A DNA stretch of 64,000 nucleotides from VBOC01 sp964512655 (GTDB lineage: Bacteria; Bacteroidota; Ignavibacteria; UBA10030; SZUA-254). Position 1 is the first letter of the stretch, and each line of letters starts with the position of its first letter. Below are positions 46,231-55,089 of this stretch, piece by piece. The translations under genes were made by a program, and so were the position numbers. Location: NCBI GenBank assembly GCA_964512655.1, contig CAZEJT010000006.1, positions 112,355 through 176,354 of the forward strand. The letters run 5' to 3'. The notes below the pieces were generated by a model. The model was not told the origin of the DNA and searched no databases. It was given only the letters and a program-made list of their open reading frames with translations.

Positions 46231-48432
46231 ATGCTACCGCAGAAAGATCCCGATAGCCCTGTCCGGTTCCTCAAGAAGGTAGGCCCCAAGCGCGCCGCCG
46301 CTCTTGAAGAACAGGGCGTCCGCACCGTGCGCGACCTCCTCTACACGTTCCCCTTCGCTCACGTAGATCTCTCCGCAGTCGAGAAGATCGGCAATCTGAA
46401 GTCCCTCATGGATTCGGGGAAGTGGATCACCGTGATCGGGAACGTTCTCGCCTTCGATCTCGTCGGCCGGCCGCCGCGCCAGCGGCTCGTCGTCATGCTC
46501 GGGGATGAGAGCGGAAAGATCCAGCTCGTGTTCTTTCAGAGCCTTCATTTTTTCAAGAAGGCGTTCACGGTGGGCGACACCCTCGCCGTGAGCGGAAAGG
46601 TCACGGGGTACCGGAACCGGCCACAGCTTGTCCATCCTTCCATCGACCGCCTCGATGCGGATGAGGAGGGAGAGCCCTCGGGCTTCCTTCATACGGGAGG
46701 GATCATACCGAAGTACCGCCAGTCGGGAGAACTCCGGGACGCGCGCCTTCGCCTGAAGGGGCTGCGGGAGCTGATGAAACTCGCGGTCGACGACTATGCC
46801 GACCTGATCGAAGACATCCTGCCGCCGGATCTGAAGAAGAAACTGGACCTGATGCCGATCGGACCCGCGCTTCATTCCATCCATTTTCCGGAATCTCTTG
46901 ACGCTCTTGAACAAGCCCGCAGGCGTCTGAAATTCGACGAGTTGTTCGTCCTGCAATTGATGCTCGCTCTCCGGCGGAACCAGGTGAAGGAGGGAATTCC
47001 GGGCATCGCGTTCGACGTCAAAAGCACGCTGGCCCGGCAGCTGGTCGACTCCCTGCCCTATACCCTGACCCGCGCCCAGATACGGGTGATCAACGAGATC
47101 GCCGGGGACATGAGCATTCCAAAACCAATGAACCGGCTTCTGCAGGGCGACGTGGGAAGCGGGAAGACCATCGTGGCCCTGACCGCCATGCTGATCGCGA
47201 TCGAAAACGGCTATCAGGCGGCCTTCATGGCGCCGACTGAGATCCTGGCGGAGCAGCATTTCATGACTCTGAAAACCTTTCTCAAACACCTTCCCGTGAA
47301 TGCACGGCTCCTCATCGGGGGTCAGCGGGCGAAGCTCCGCGAAGATATCCTCGAAGACGTCAGACGCGGCTCTGCGCAACTGATCGTGGGCACGCACGCT
47401 CTGATCCAGGAGTCGGTGGAGTATGCGAAGCTCGGCCTAGCGGTCATCGACGAGCAGCACCGCTTCGGCGTCACACAGAGGGCGGCCCTGGTAGGCAAGG
47501 GGAAGGTCCCGGGCGAGGTTGCGCCCAACCCGGATGTCCTGGTTATGACCGCCACCCCTATCCCCCGGACGCTCTCCCTGACGGTCTACGGTGATCTTGA
47601 CGTCTCTACAATAGACGAGCTTCCCTCGAACAGGCGGCAGATCAAGACCTTCGTCAAGTTCGAATCGGAGCGCCAGTCAATCTACCGGTTCATACGGGAG
47701 CAGCTTGCAGAGGGACGGCAGGCGTACATCATCTACCCTCTAATAGAAGAATCGGAGAAGCTCGATCTCAAGGCCGCGACCGAGAGCTTCGAGGCCCTGA
47801 GGACAACCGTATTTGCCGATCGAACGGTCGGACTCCTCCATGGGCGGATGCCCACCGATGAGAAGGACGAAGTCATGGCTGCCTTCAACAGGGGCGAGCT
47901 GGACATTCTGGTCGCTACCACCGTGATAGAAGTGGGTATAGACATCCCCAACGCCGCCATCATGGTCATTGAACACTCTGAACGGTTCGGTTTGTCGCAG
48001 CTTCACCAGCTGCGGGGGAGGGTGGGACGGGGTCCGGAGCAGTCGTTCTGCATCGTGACAGCCCCCGATTGGATGCGGCGCCTCCTCGCCGCCTCGCGTT
48101 CCGATCCAACTCCCTTCGGAGAGGATGACGAGAAGCAGAAGACGATCAAGCGCCTCAGGACCATACTCGAGACCACCGACGGGTTTAAAATCGCAGAAAT
48201 TGACCTGGAATTGCGGGGTCCAGGGGATTTTTTCGGGACCAGACAGAGTGGATTGCCCGAGCTCCGCATCGCGAACCTCGTGACCGACAAGGATCTTCTC
48301 TCGCTTGCGCGGTCGGAAGCGTTCGATCTCATCGAGAAGGATCCTAAACTCCGGGTCGACGAGCATCAGGCGCTCCGAAAGTATCTTGTCAACCGGATGA
48401 TGATCGCATCGTCTCTCGTCGATGTCGGTTGA
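46231..48432 (+). CDS. recG: ATP-dependent DNA helicase RecG
   Basis: Branch-migrating helicase that rescues stalled replication forks. The 733-residue chain has an N-terminal wedge/OB domain (about residues 55-160, with WITVIGNVLAFD) and helicase motif I as LLQGDVGSGKTIVA. Motif Ia is FMAPTEILAEQH, motif II is VIDEQHRFG (DEQH rather than DExD, as in RecG), and motif III is MTATPIPRTL. Motif VI is QLRGRVGRG, followed by the C-terminal DFFGTRQSG. The start ATG at 46231 has no strong ribosome site. An intrinsic terminator follows closely. Confidence 0.96.
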   Translation: MLPQKDPDSPVRFLKKVGPKRAAALEEQGVRTVRDLLYTFPFAHVDLSAVEKIGNLKSLMDSGKWITVIGNVLAFDLVGRPPRQRLVVMLGDESGKIQLVFFQSLHFFKKAFTVGDTLAVSGKVTGYRNRPQLVHPSIDRLDADEEGEPSGFLHTGGIIPKYRQSGELRDARLRLKGLRELMKLAVDDYADLIEDILPPDLKKKLDLMPIGPALHSIHFPESLDALEQARRRLKFDELFVLQLMLALRRNQVKEGIPGIAFDVKSTLARQLVDSLPYTLTRAQIRVINEIAGDMSIPKPMNRLLQGDVGSGKTIVALTAMLIAIENGYQAAFMAPTEILAEQHFMTLKTFLKHLPVNARLLIGGQRAKLREDILEDVRRGSAQLIVGTHALIQESVEYAKLGLAVIDEQHRFGVTQRAALVGKGKVPGEVAPNPDVLVMTATPIPRTLSLTVYGDLDVSTIDELPSNRRQIKTFVKFESERQSIYRFIREQLAEGRQAYIIYPLIEESEKLDLKAATESFEALRTTVFADRTVGLLHGRMPTDEKDEVMAAFNRGELDILVATTVIEVGIDIPNAAIMVIEHSERFGLSQLHQLRGRVGRGPEQSFCIVTAPDWMRRLLAASRSDPTPFGEDDEKQKTIKRLRTILETTDGFKIAEIDLELRGPGDFFGTRQSGLPELRIANLVTDKDLLSLARSEAFDLIEKDPKLRVDEHQALRKYLVNRMMIASSLVDVG

Positions 48433-48447
48433 CGACGACAAAAACTT

Positions 48448-48485
48448 TTTTTGAGCGCGCAGACGGCTCAAAAATGCATTTTTTT
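48448..48485 (+). terminator. intrinsic terminator after recG
   Basis: TTTTTGAGC (48448-48456) pairs with GCTCAAAAA (48466-48474), and a run of seven T follows at 48479-48485. The A/T-flanked stem could act in both directions. Confidence 0.6.
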
Positions 48486-48486
48486 C

Positions 48487-48514
48487 TTGACAACCACGTT
48501 AAAATGATTATATT
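48487..48514 (+). promoter_or_regulatory. promoter for the ATP-grasp/GNAT/KamA operon
   Basis: TTGACA at 48487-48492, 16-bp spacer, TATATT at 48509-48514. It abuts the recG terminator, so a new transcription unit begins here with an expected leader of about 75 nt. Confidence 0.65.
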
Positions 48515-48595
48515 TACACACAAGAGAACGATTGTTGAACGAAGTGAGAGGAACAAATCAGTAACTTGTTAGATCTTCCGATCCAGGTTTCACCG

Positions 48596-49708
48596 ATGCG
48601 CGTCGCGCTCGTCTACAATCAGAAGAAGGAAGATGCAACACAGCAGTCACTGCCGGAGGATACAACAGACCCTCCGAGTATGATGCGAGGAGTCGACTCG
48701 ACCCTCGCGAAGCGATCTCACCTCCTCCCCTCCTCTCAAGTCCTCAACGATACCTACGCAGAATGGGACACGGCCGAAACAATCGACGCCGTAGCGTCCG
48801 CGCTTGCGGAGATCCACCATGTGACGCCGATCGAAGCGGACGAAGAGGCATACGAGAAGCTCCATCTCAATCGTCCCGAAATTGTCTTTAACATCGCCGA
48901 GGGGATGAGCGGCTCGTCGCGCGAGGCGCAGATCCCCGCGATTCTCGAAATGCTCGGGATTCCCTACACGGGATCCGATCCCCTCACGCTCGCACTCTGC
49001 CTCGACAAGTCGCGCGCCAAAGAAATTCTCTCGTATCACGGAATCCCGACGCCCAAATTCTCCGTGATCCCAGATCTCTCGCATGTCGCAACTGCCGCGA
49101 CCGCGTATCCGGCTGTGGTAAAGCCCATTCATGAAGGATCGAGCAAAGGGGTGCTTGATTCCTGCCTGGTCAGAAACCCCGGCGAGCTTTCCCGGATGGC
49201 GGCAAAGCTCCTTGAGACCTACAACGAGCCGGTCATCGTCGAGGAATTCCTTCCCGGGCGCGAATTTACCGTGGCCATGCTCGGAAATGGCGACACGGTC
49301 GGGGTTCTGCCGATCGTAGAGATCGATTTCAGCTCGCTTCCCGAGGGGGTGAACCCCATCTATTCGTATGAAGCGAAATGGGTGTGGGATGAGTCGGCGA
49401 ATCCGCTCGAGATCTTTAAGTGCCCGGCGCGAATCTCGCACGCTCTCAAACTTGAAATCGAGTCGATCTGCAGAAAAGCATATGATCTGTTGCGGTGCAG
49501 GGACTGGTGCCGCATTGATGTCAGGCTCGATGCGAAAGGGCGCGCCCATATTATAGAGCTGAACCCCCTGCCCGGAATCCTGCCGCGGCCGGAGGATAAT
49601 TCCTGCTTCCCGAAAGCGGCGCGGGCTGCGGGGATCGACTACAAGCAGCTCATCCAAAGCGTCCTTGGTTTTGCCGCACTGCGTTATGGTCTCGGGGGTT
49701 CACGATAA
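48596..49708 (+). CDS. D-alanine-D-alanine-ligase-like ATP-grasp enzyme (first of a pair)
   Basis: A 370-residue ATP-grasp ligase that forms an amide bond between two amino acids or similar carboxylate and amine substrates. The start of the fold (MRVALVYNQ), VFNIAEGMSG, GIPYTGSDPLTLALCLDKS, the ATP-binding VVKPIHEGSSKG and VEEFLPGREFTV, and the metal-binding IIELNPLPGI are clear. It differs from true Ddl: the N-terminal part carries an insert with about 50 extra residues, and the substrate loop is unlike Ddl. No mur gene is adjacent. The ATG at 48596 gives the best N-terminus; a TTG at 48566 is possible. It is the first gene of a four-gene operon and paralogous to the next. Confidence 0.85.
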   Translation: MRVALVYNQKKEDATQQSLPEDTTDPPSMMRGVDSTLAKRSHLLPSSQVLNDTYAEWDTAETIDAVASALAEIHHVTPIEADEEAYEKLHLNRPEIVFNIAEGMSGSSREAQIPAILEMLGIPYTGSDPLTLALCLDKSRAKEILSYHGIPTPKFSVIPDLSHVATAATAYPAVVKPIHEGSSKGVLDSCLVRNPGELSRMAAKLLETYNEPVIVEEFLPGREFTVAMLGNGDTVGVLPIVEIDFSSLPEGVNPIYSYEAKWVWDESANPLEIFKCPARISHALKLEIESICRKAYDLLRCRDWCRIDVRLDAKGRAHIIELNPLPGILPRPEDNSCFPKAARAAGIDYKQLIQSVLGFAALRYGLGGSR

Positions 49709-49717
49709 GGAGTGCCC

Positions 49718-50800
49718 ATGAAAAAGAAGCTCGCTGTGGCCATCGTCTATAATGAACCGACCGTCGTGATCAACGGCGGGAGGAAGTATATCTCCGAGGC
49801 GGGCATTCTGCAGGAGGGGGGAAAGCTCCTCACCGGATCGCAGGACGTCCTGACCGACCTCTCGGAAGTGGGAGTCCTGGAAGAGAAGGAAGACATCGCG
49901 CGGGCGCTGGGCGCGATCGGATACAAGACGACGATCTTCAACGTCGACGGAGACATCCGGCGTTTCGTGAACTTCCTCCACGACGAGCAGCCCGACGTCG
50001 TCTTCAATCTTTGCGAAAGCGTCGGGGATTCGTCGATCCACGAGATGCATGCCGTCGGCATTTATGAATTGATGGGAGTCCCGTATACCGGCTCGAATCC
50101 CCTCACCCTCGGCACCGCACTCGACAAGGTCAGGGTGAAGGAAATCCTTCTTTACAACGGTCTCCCGACGCCGCGCTTCCAGCTCTTCAAAAGCTGGGTG
50201 CGGATGAGCGTGGATGAACGATTGACGTATCCTCTGATCGTGAAGCCCTCGCAGGAAGACGCGAGCATCGGCATCGAAACCGATTCCATCGTGTCATCCC
50301 TCCCCGAGCTCCGGAAGCGTGTCCGGTATATCGTAGAGCACTTCGACCAGCCGGCCCTTGTGGAGGAGTATATCGACGGACGCGAGCTGAATGTGGCGAT
50401 CCTCGGCAACCGCAAGCCCACCGTCTTCCCGATTTCCGAGATCGACATGTCCACGCTTCCGAAGCAGTATCACCGAATCATCAGCTACAACGCGAAGTGG
50501 ATGAAGGGGACCGAAGAATACGAGCATACGAAGGGGGTATGCCCGGCTCCATTGCCCCCCGCGCTGGAATCGACGATCAAGGAAATGGCTCTCCGCGCAT
50601 ACCAGCTCCTCGGGTGCAGGGATTACGCCCGCATCGATTTCCGGCTGAGCAAGGAGCATAAACCGTTCATCCTCGAGGTGAATCCGAATCCCGACATCTC
50701 CGACGACGCCGGGTTCGCGAGATCAGCCCGGGCGTATGGGTATAAGTTCGAGGAGCTTGTGGGAAAGATCGTCGAATGCGCGCTGGAACGGCTCCCCTGA
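49718..50800 (+). CDS. D-alanine-D-alanine-ligase-like ATP-grasp enzyme (second of a pair)
   Basis: A 360-residue ATP-grasp ligase, a diverged paralog of the preceding gene. Visible are KLAVAIVYNEP, VVFNLCESVGDS, GVPYTGSNPLTLGTALDK, the ATP-binding IVKPSQEDASIG, VEEYIDGRELNV and the metal-binding FILEVNPNPDI. AAGGAG five bases upstream decides for the ATG at 49718 rather than GTG at 49712. The two paralogs differ in the residues around the acceptor pocket, so I infer they act on different substrates or in sequence, as two steps of one small-molecule pathway. It overlaps the GNAT gene by 25 bp. Confidence 0.85.
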   Translation: MKKKLAVAIVYNEPTVVINGGRKYISEAGILQEGGKLLTGSQDVLTDLSEVGVLEEKEDIARALGAIGYKTTIFNVDGDIRRFVNFLHDEQPDVVFNLCESVGDSSIHEMHAVGIYELMGVPYTGSNPLTLGTALDKVRVKEILLYNGLPTPRFQLFKSWVRMSVDERLTYPLIVKPSQEDASIGIETDSIVSSLPELRKRVRYIVEHFDQPALVEEYIDGRELNVAILGNRKPTVFPISEIDMSTLPKQYHRIISYNAKWMKGTEEYEHTKGVCPAPLPPALESTIKEMALRAYQLLGCRDYARIDFRLSKEHKPFILEVNPNPDISDDAGFARSARAYGYKFEELVGKIVECALERLP

Positions 50801-51291
50801 TTACCATCCGGCCGACTCGCCTTGAAGACAAGGAAATCATCGGTGACATGCTCGCGCGCTCGGGAGACTTCCGGCGTGACGAGATCGAAATCGCATTCGA
50901 GCTGATCGATGTCTTTCTCGATACAACCACCGGCCAGACGGATTACGACATCTACACCGGCGTCGACGAGGAGGAAAAGCCCGTCGGGTTTGTCTGCATC
51001 GGACCTACCCCTCTCACTCACGGGACATTCGATCTCTACTGGATCGCCGTCGATCCCAACGGCCACCGCGGCGGGATCGGCACGCGCCTTCTTCACCATG
51101 CCGAAGACGTTGTGAAGTCGCGAGGCGGACGGCTGCTGATCGCCGAGACATCCTCCCAGCCCTCCTACGAAAAAGCACGGTCTTTCTACCGGAAGAACTC
51201 CTACCAGGAGGTCGCCCGCATAAGGGATTACTACACCCCCGGAGACGATCTGGTCATCTACGGGAAATACCTTTCACAATCAGGAGTCTAA
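50776..51291 (+). CDS. GNAT family N-acetyltransferase
   Basis: A 171-residue acetyltransferase of the GCN5 fold. The acetyl-CoA binding motif is seen as NGHRGGIGTRLLHHAEDV (about residues 95-112), preceded by beta strands with YWIAVDP and followed by SYEKARSFYRKNSY, a common GNAT tail. It starts at ATG 50776, inside the end of the second ATP-grasp gene. It is clearly shorter than AblB, the beta-lysine acetyltransferase of methanogens and some bacteria, so it is not simply that enzyme. Position next to a lysine aminomutase suggests an amino-group substrate, perhaps beta-lysine or its peptide. Confidence 0.8.
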   Translation: MRAGTAPLITIRPTRLEDKEIIGDMLARSGDFRRDEIEIAFELIDVFLDTTTGQTDYDIYTGVDEEEKPVGFVCIGPTPLTHGTFDLYWIAVDPNGHRGGIGTRLLHHAEDVVKSRGGRLLIAETSSQPSYEKARSFYRKNSYQEVARIRDYYTPGDDLVIYGKYLSQSGV

Positions 51292-51298
51292 CTGCGTC

Positions 51299-52465
51299 AT
51301 GGAATTGTGGCAGCAAATGCTTCGTCAGAGCGTCGATAGCGGAAAGGATTTGGTAGAGCGGTTCGGATTCGACAAAGATCTTGCAGACAAACTGAACTCG
51401 TTGTTCCACACGCGCATCAATCCCTACTACCTCAGCCTGATCCGCTACCCCGGCGACCCCATCTGGCTCCAGTGCATGCCGGATGCCCGGGAGCTCGCAG
51501 ACGACGGCCTGCCGGAAGACCCGCTCGCGGAGGATTCGCACAGCCCCGTGCCGAGCATCGTGCACCGCTACCCCGACCGGGTTCTCTTCCTGACGACAAG
51601 CCAGTGTTCGATGTACTGCCGCTTCTGCACGCGCAAGCGCAAGGTCGGCGACTCATCCAAGATCAACATGAAATTCATCCAGGACGGGATCGATTACATC
51701 GCCAGCCGCCCCGAAGTGCGGGATGTGATCCTCTCGGGCGGAGATCCGCTTATGCTGACAGATTTCCTGCTCGAGCGGGTGCTGAAGTCGCTGAGAGAAA
51801 TACCCCACGTGGAGATCATCCGTCTCGGCACGAAAATGCCGTGTGTGCTTCCCCAGCGCATCATGCCGAAATTGTGCAAGATGATCCGGAAGTATCATCC
51901 AATCTATGTCAATACGCATTTCAATCACCCGTGGGAATGCACCGCCGAGGCGAAACGCGCCTGCGAAATGCTTGCAGACGCCGGATGTCCCGTCGGGAAC
52001 CAGGCCGTGCTCATGAAGGGAGTGAATGACGACCCCGACGTGATGCTGGAACTCATGCGAAAACTTCTTGCGATGCGCGTGCGTCCGTACTATCTCTATC
52101 AGGCAGATATTACTAAAGGGACTGATTACTTCCGCACACCCGTGAGCAAGGGCCTCGAGATCATGGACAAACTCCGCGGCCATACTTCAGGGCTGGCGAT
52201 CCCCAACTTCGTTATCGATGCCCCCGGAGGAGGCGGAAAAATCCCGATTTTGCCGCAGTACGTCATCGGAAGGGCAGGAAAGAACATCATTCTCCGCAAT
52301 TACAAGTACGAGATCTACACCTACCCCGACCTCGAAGAAGAGCCCGCGGGCCATCTGCCCCCGATCGAAAAGGCATTCAAGCGAAAGAACGGAAAGACGA
52401 ACGGGAACGGGCACAATGGAAACGGGAACGGCAAGAAGCAGAAGGTGGAGGCGGTGGGCCGCTAG
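51299..52465 (+). CDS. lysine 2,3-aminomutase-like radical SAM enzyme (KamA family)
   Basis: A 388-residue PLP-dependent radical SAM enzyme that likely turns L-lysine into beta-lysine. The [4Fe-4S] cysteines are Cys103, Cys107 and Cys110 (CSMYCRFC). The two aspartates that bind the lysine epsilon-amino group in lysine 2,3-aminomutase are present as Asp270 (ADITKG) and Asp307 (IDAPGGGGK), 37 residues apart as in the characterised enzyme. Glutamate mutases of the family replace them. It ends in an unusual 25-residue tail rich in Asn, Gly and Lys, which is absent from typical members. It follows the GNAT gene by 7 bp and is the last gene of the operon. Confidence 0.88.
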   Translation: MELWQQMLRQSVDSGKDLVERFGFDKDLADKLNSLFHTRINPYYLSLIRYPGDPIWLQCMPDARELADDGLPEDPLAEDSHSPVPSIVHRYPDRVLFLTTSQCSMYCRFCTRKRKVGDSSKINMKFIQDGIDYIASRPEVRDVILSGGDPLMLTDFLLERVLKSLREIPHVEIIRLGTKMPCVLPQRIMPKLCKMIRKYHPIYVNTHFNHPWECTAEAKRACEMLADAGCPVGNQAVLMKGVNDDPDVMLELMRKLLAMRVRPYYLYQADITKGTDYFRTPVSKGLEIMDKLRGHTSGLAIPNFVIDAPGGGGKIPILPQYVIGRAGKNIILRNYKYEIYTYPDLEEEPAGHLPPIEKAFKRKNGKTNGNGHNGNGNGKKQKVEAVGR

Positions 52466-52568
52466 GAGCCGATAGGTCCACGTTCTGCAGCTGCATCTCG
52501 GAGGGTAAATTTGTAAGGAGGCAATTGTCGGAGGGGGGTAGGGGCGCTTTCCTGATCTAGGAGTCAGC

Positions 52569-54920
52569 ATGAGTTATTCTCCACGCTGTTTGCGTGCGTG
52601 CCTCAAGAGTTGTATCCTGATCCTTTTTTTCTTCGCGGTTGTCCCTCCGGTCTTCGCACAGTCGCCCCCGAATATTTCGACCCTTTACGATTCGCTCGCG
52701 AATCCCGTCCTGAACGAAAGCGCCGCGGCTCCGGTCGAAAACCTGACGATAACCCGCGGCGGGCAGAAACTTCTCTTCACCAAGGGTCTCCTCCGGCTTA
52801 CTCTCCCGGTCGGTGGAAAGGTCTCCGCAGCCGTTTTTACCGGGAAGGGGACATTCACCCTTTCTCCTCCAACTCCCGGTGAGCGCTCGGAATTCGAGCG
52901 AGAGACAAGGTATAAGTTGACCGACGGCAAATACGAATTCGCGTTTGAGCGGTGCGTTCTGTGGTTTCAGGATAGCCTTCTCAAAGAGCTCGGCGAGGGG
53001 ATGCACTTTGCGAAGCAAGACGTCGGACGCGCCGAGAAGGACGCGCTTGAGCGAAGCCTGAAGTACGCGATAGACAAATCGAACACGGATGTGCTGCTCC
53101 GCGTCATAACGGAAGCGCTTGAGCCCCAGCCACAGCCGTATCTCTACGCGACGATTTTCTTCCCGGAGAAGGGAGAAATCTGTTTCGGCTTCGATCCGCG
53201 GCGGTTCGAAGAAATCTCCGTCTATCAGCCTCCTTATGAGGCCATTGCCGGAGCGGTCTACTGGCTGCAGCTCGTCAATTCGTTTCACCTCCCGGAAGAG
53301 TATGCGAAGGCGTCCGAATACGCGCTTTGCAATGAGGACAAGAAGCGGTTTGATTTTCTGAGCGAAAAGATTGATCTGACGGTTGAACAGGGCGGTCCGA
53401 CGCATGCCCGCGCCGCGCTTCATATTCGCTCGAGATCGTCCCACCCGGCAACCTTGAATTTCATCCTCGACCCGACTCTGAAAGTAGATTCGATCATCGG
53501 AGAAGGGGGAAGATCACTCTCCTTCCATAGAAGCGAGAAGGAATGGGAAGGAATCGTTCGGCTTCCAGACCAGGACTCTCTAGGGTACAGTCTGGACTTT
53601 GCATATCACGGCGATTTCATGAAGCCATACCAGACGCAATACGGATTGATCAACGGCATCCTCGTCAACACACGAAAAATCGCGGGCAGTTTTTACATGC
53701 CGGCGTCTTCGACGGGATGGTATCCGCAACAAGATGCGCTGGAGCGGGTTTCATTCGACGTGACGTACCACGTCCCCAAGGATCTGGAGCTTATCGCCGC
53801 GGGCAGAAAGCAGGAAGAATCAGTTGAGAACAGCAGGAAAGTCGTTCGTTACACGACCGGCGACCCCTGCATCATCAACACGTTCGGTGTCGGCCAATTC
53901 CAACCAAAGACGGTGAGGCTGAGCGCCAACGAGCCCCCTGTGACCGTCTATGACGTTGGTGGCGGCGGGGATCCGGAGGTGGTGGGCAAAGACGTCGCGA
54001 ACTGCATGCGGCTCTATACGTATCTTTTTGGCGGCACGCCCTACACGGAAGTCCGCGTGGTGGGCGGGCCCGAGAAGCACGGTCAGGCGTTTCAGGAGTT
54101 CCTGAATCTGCCCTGGTTCGAGGAGATCGTCGGGGAGAAAAATGGAGGCGTCGCCATCGGGCGGGCGCATGAAGTGGCTCACGCGTGGTGGGGCCATGGA
54201 GTAGGATGGAAGAGTTATCACGATCTTTGGATCAGCGAGGCATTTGCAAACTACTCCGCGCTCCTGTACGCCCAATTCGATCTCAAACAGGATCGGCCAT
54301 TTTTCGACAAGCTGAAGGCATGGAAGGAGGAAATAGCCGGAATGCGGAAGTATGCTCTCGGTTCCGGACCGCAACTGGGCTCGATCTGGCTGGGCTATCG
54401 GGTCTCAACGGCGCAGACCGCCAACGACTACGCCGTGTCGACGTACTTGAAGGGTGCCTGGGTCCTGCATATGATTCGGATGATGATGGCAGATCTCTCG
54501 ACTCTGCAGGAGGATTCATTCACGAAAATGATGGCGGAATTCTATCAGACCTTCAAAGGGAAAGACGCCAGTACAGAGGATTTCCGCGCCGTGGTAGAGA
54601 AGTACTTCCATAGCGACATGAAGTGGTTCTTCGACGAATGGGTGTACGGGACGGAGGTTCCGACCCTGAAATGCACCCACTCGGGCGTTCAAACCGCCTC
54701 GGGCAAGTATTCCCTCAAGATCGGGGTCGAGCAGAAGGATGTGTCAAAGCCCTTCACGATCTATCTGCCTTTTGAATTGACGTTTAAGAACGGAGTCAAG
54801 TCGCGGGCCCGGCTCCTCGTCGACAAGGAGCGGAACGAGTTCTCGTACGAGTTGGACCAGGAGCCCGAGACAGTGAGCTTTAACGTCATGGAATCCGTCC
54901 TCTGCCCGATCGAAGAATGA
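52569..54920 (+). CDS. M1-family metallopeptidase, secreted
   Basis: A 783-residue exported zinc peptidase. The signal peptide (FFFAVVPPVFAQS) is clear. The zinc site is His534-Glu535-x-x-His538 with the third ligand Glu557, 18 residues after the second His (HEVAHAWWGH, then WISEAF). The GxMEN substrate-binding motif of classical M1 aminopeptidases is not visible at the usual place, so its specificity may differ. It follows the KamA operon by 103 bp; that gap has a G-rich stretch but no clear promoter or terminator, so co-transcription is possible but unproven. Confidence 0.88.
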   Translation: MSYSPRCLRACLKSCILILFFFAVVPPVFAQSPPNISTLYDSLANPVLNESAAAPVENLTITRGGQKLLFTKGLLRLTLPVGGKVSAAVFTGKGTFTLSPPTPGERSEFERETRYKLTDGKYEFAFERCVLWFQDSLLKELGEGMHFAKQDVGRAEKDALERSLKYAIDKSNTDVLLRVITEALEPQPQPYLYATIFFPEKGEICFGFDPRRFEEISVYQPPYEAIAGAVYWLQLVNSFHLPEEYAKASEYALCNEDKKRFDFLSEKIDLTVEQGGPTHARAALHIRSRSSHPATLNFILDPTLKVDSIIGEGGRSLSFHRSEKEWEGIVRLPDQDSLGYSLDFAYHGDFMKPYQTQYGLINGILVNTRKIAGSFYMPASSTGWYPQQDALERVSFDVTYHVPKDLELIAAGRKQEESVENSRKVVRYTTGDPCIINTFGVGQFQPKTVRLSANEPPVTVYDVGGGGDPEVVGKDVANCMRLYTYLFGGTPYTEVRVVGGPEKHGQAFQEFLNLPWFEEIVGEKNGGVAIGRAHEVAHAWWGHGVGWKSYHDLWISEAFANYSALLYAQFDLKQDRPFFDKLKAWKEEIAGMRKYALGSGPQLGSIWLGYRVSTAQTANDYAVSTYLKGAWVLHMIRMMMADLSTLQEDSFTKMMAEFYQTFKGKDASTEDFRAVVEKYFHSDMKWFFDEWVYGTEVPTLKCTHSGVQTASGKYSLKIGVEQKDVSKPFTIYLPFELTFKNGVKSRARLLVDKERNEFSYELDQEPETVSFNVMESVLCPIEE

Positions 54921-55004
54921 CACCGATTTCTCAGCCCTACGCTTGCCGGCACTTGCCCGCCGTCTGATAGTCGGCTGATTCTTCCTGGGAACTGCCGAAA
55001 ACCG

Positions 55005-55033
55005 TTGACATTCAACCCCCTTCCACTTATATT
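55005..55033 (+). promoter_or_regulatory. near-consensus promoter for dnaG
   Basis: TTGACA at 55005-55010, 17-bp spacer, TATATT at 55028-55033, about 50 nt before the dnaG ATG. Confidence 0.7.
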
Positions 55034-55089
55034 AATTGTCCGTGCCCCATTAATCGAGAGGTACGACCACCTGATCTGCCACTGAGTCC

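Noticed and set aside
48596..50800. Both ATP-grasp genes as ordinary D-alanine-D-alanine ligases
   Set aside because: Two different copies, an insert in the first, and no mur/fts neighbours make a housekeeping role unlikely, though the catalytic core is shared.
50776..52465. A plain ablA-ablB pair for the osmolyte N-epsilon-acetyl-beta-lysine
   Set aside because: The GNAT is far shorter than AblB, and the two ATP-grasp genes upstream do not fit that pathway. It remains a partial analogy.
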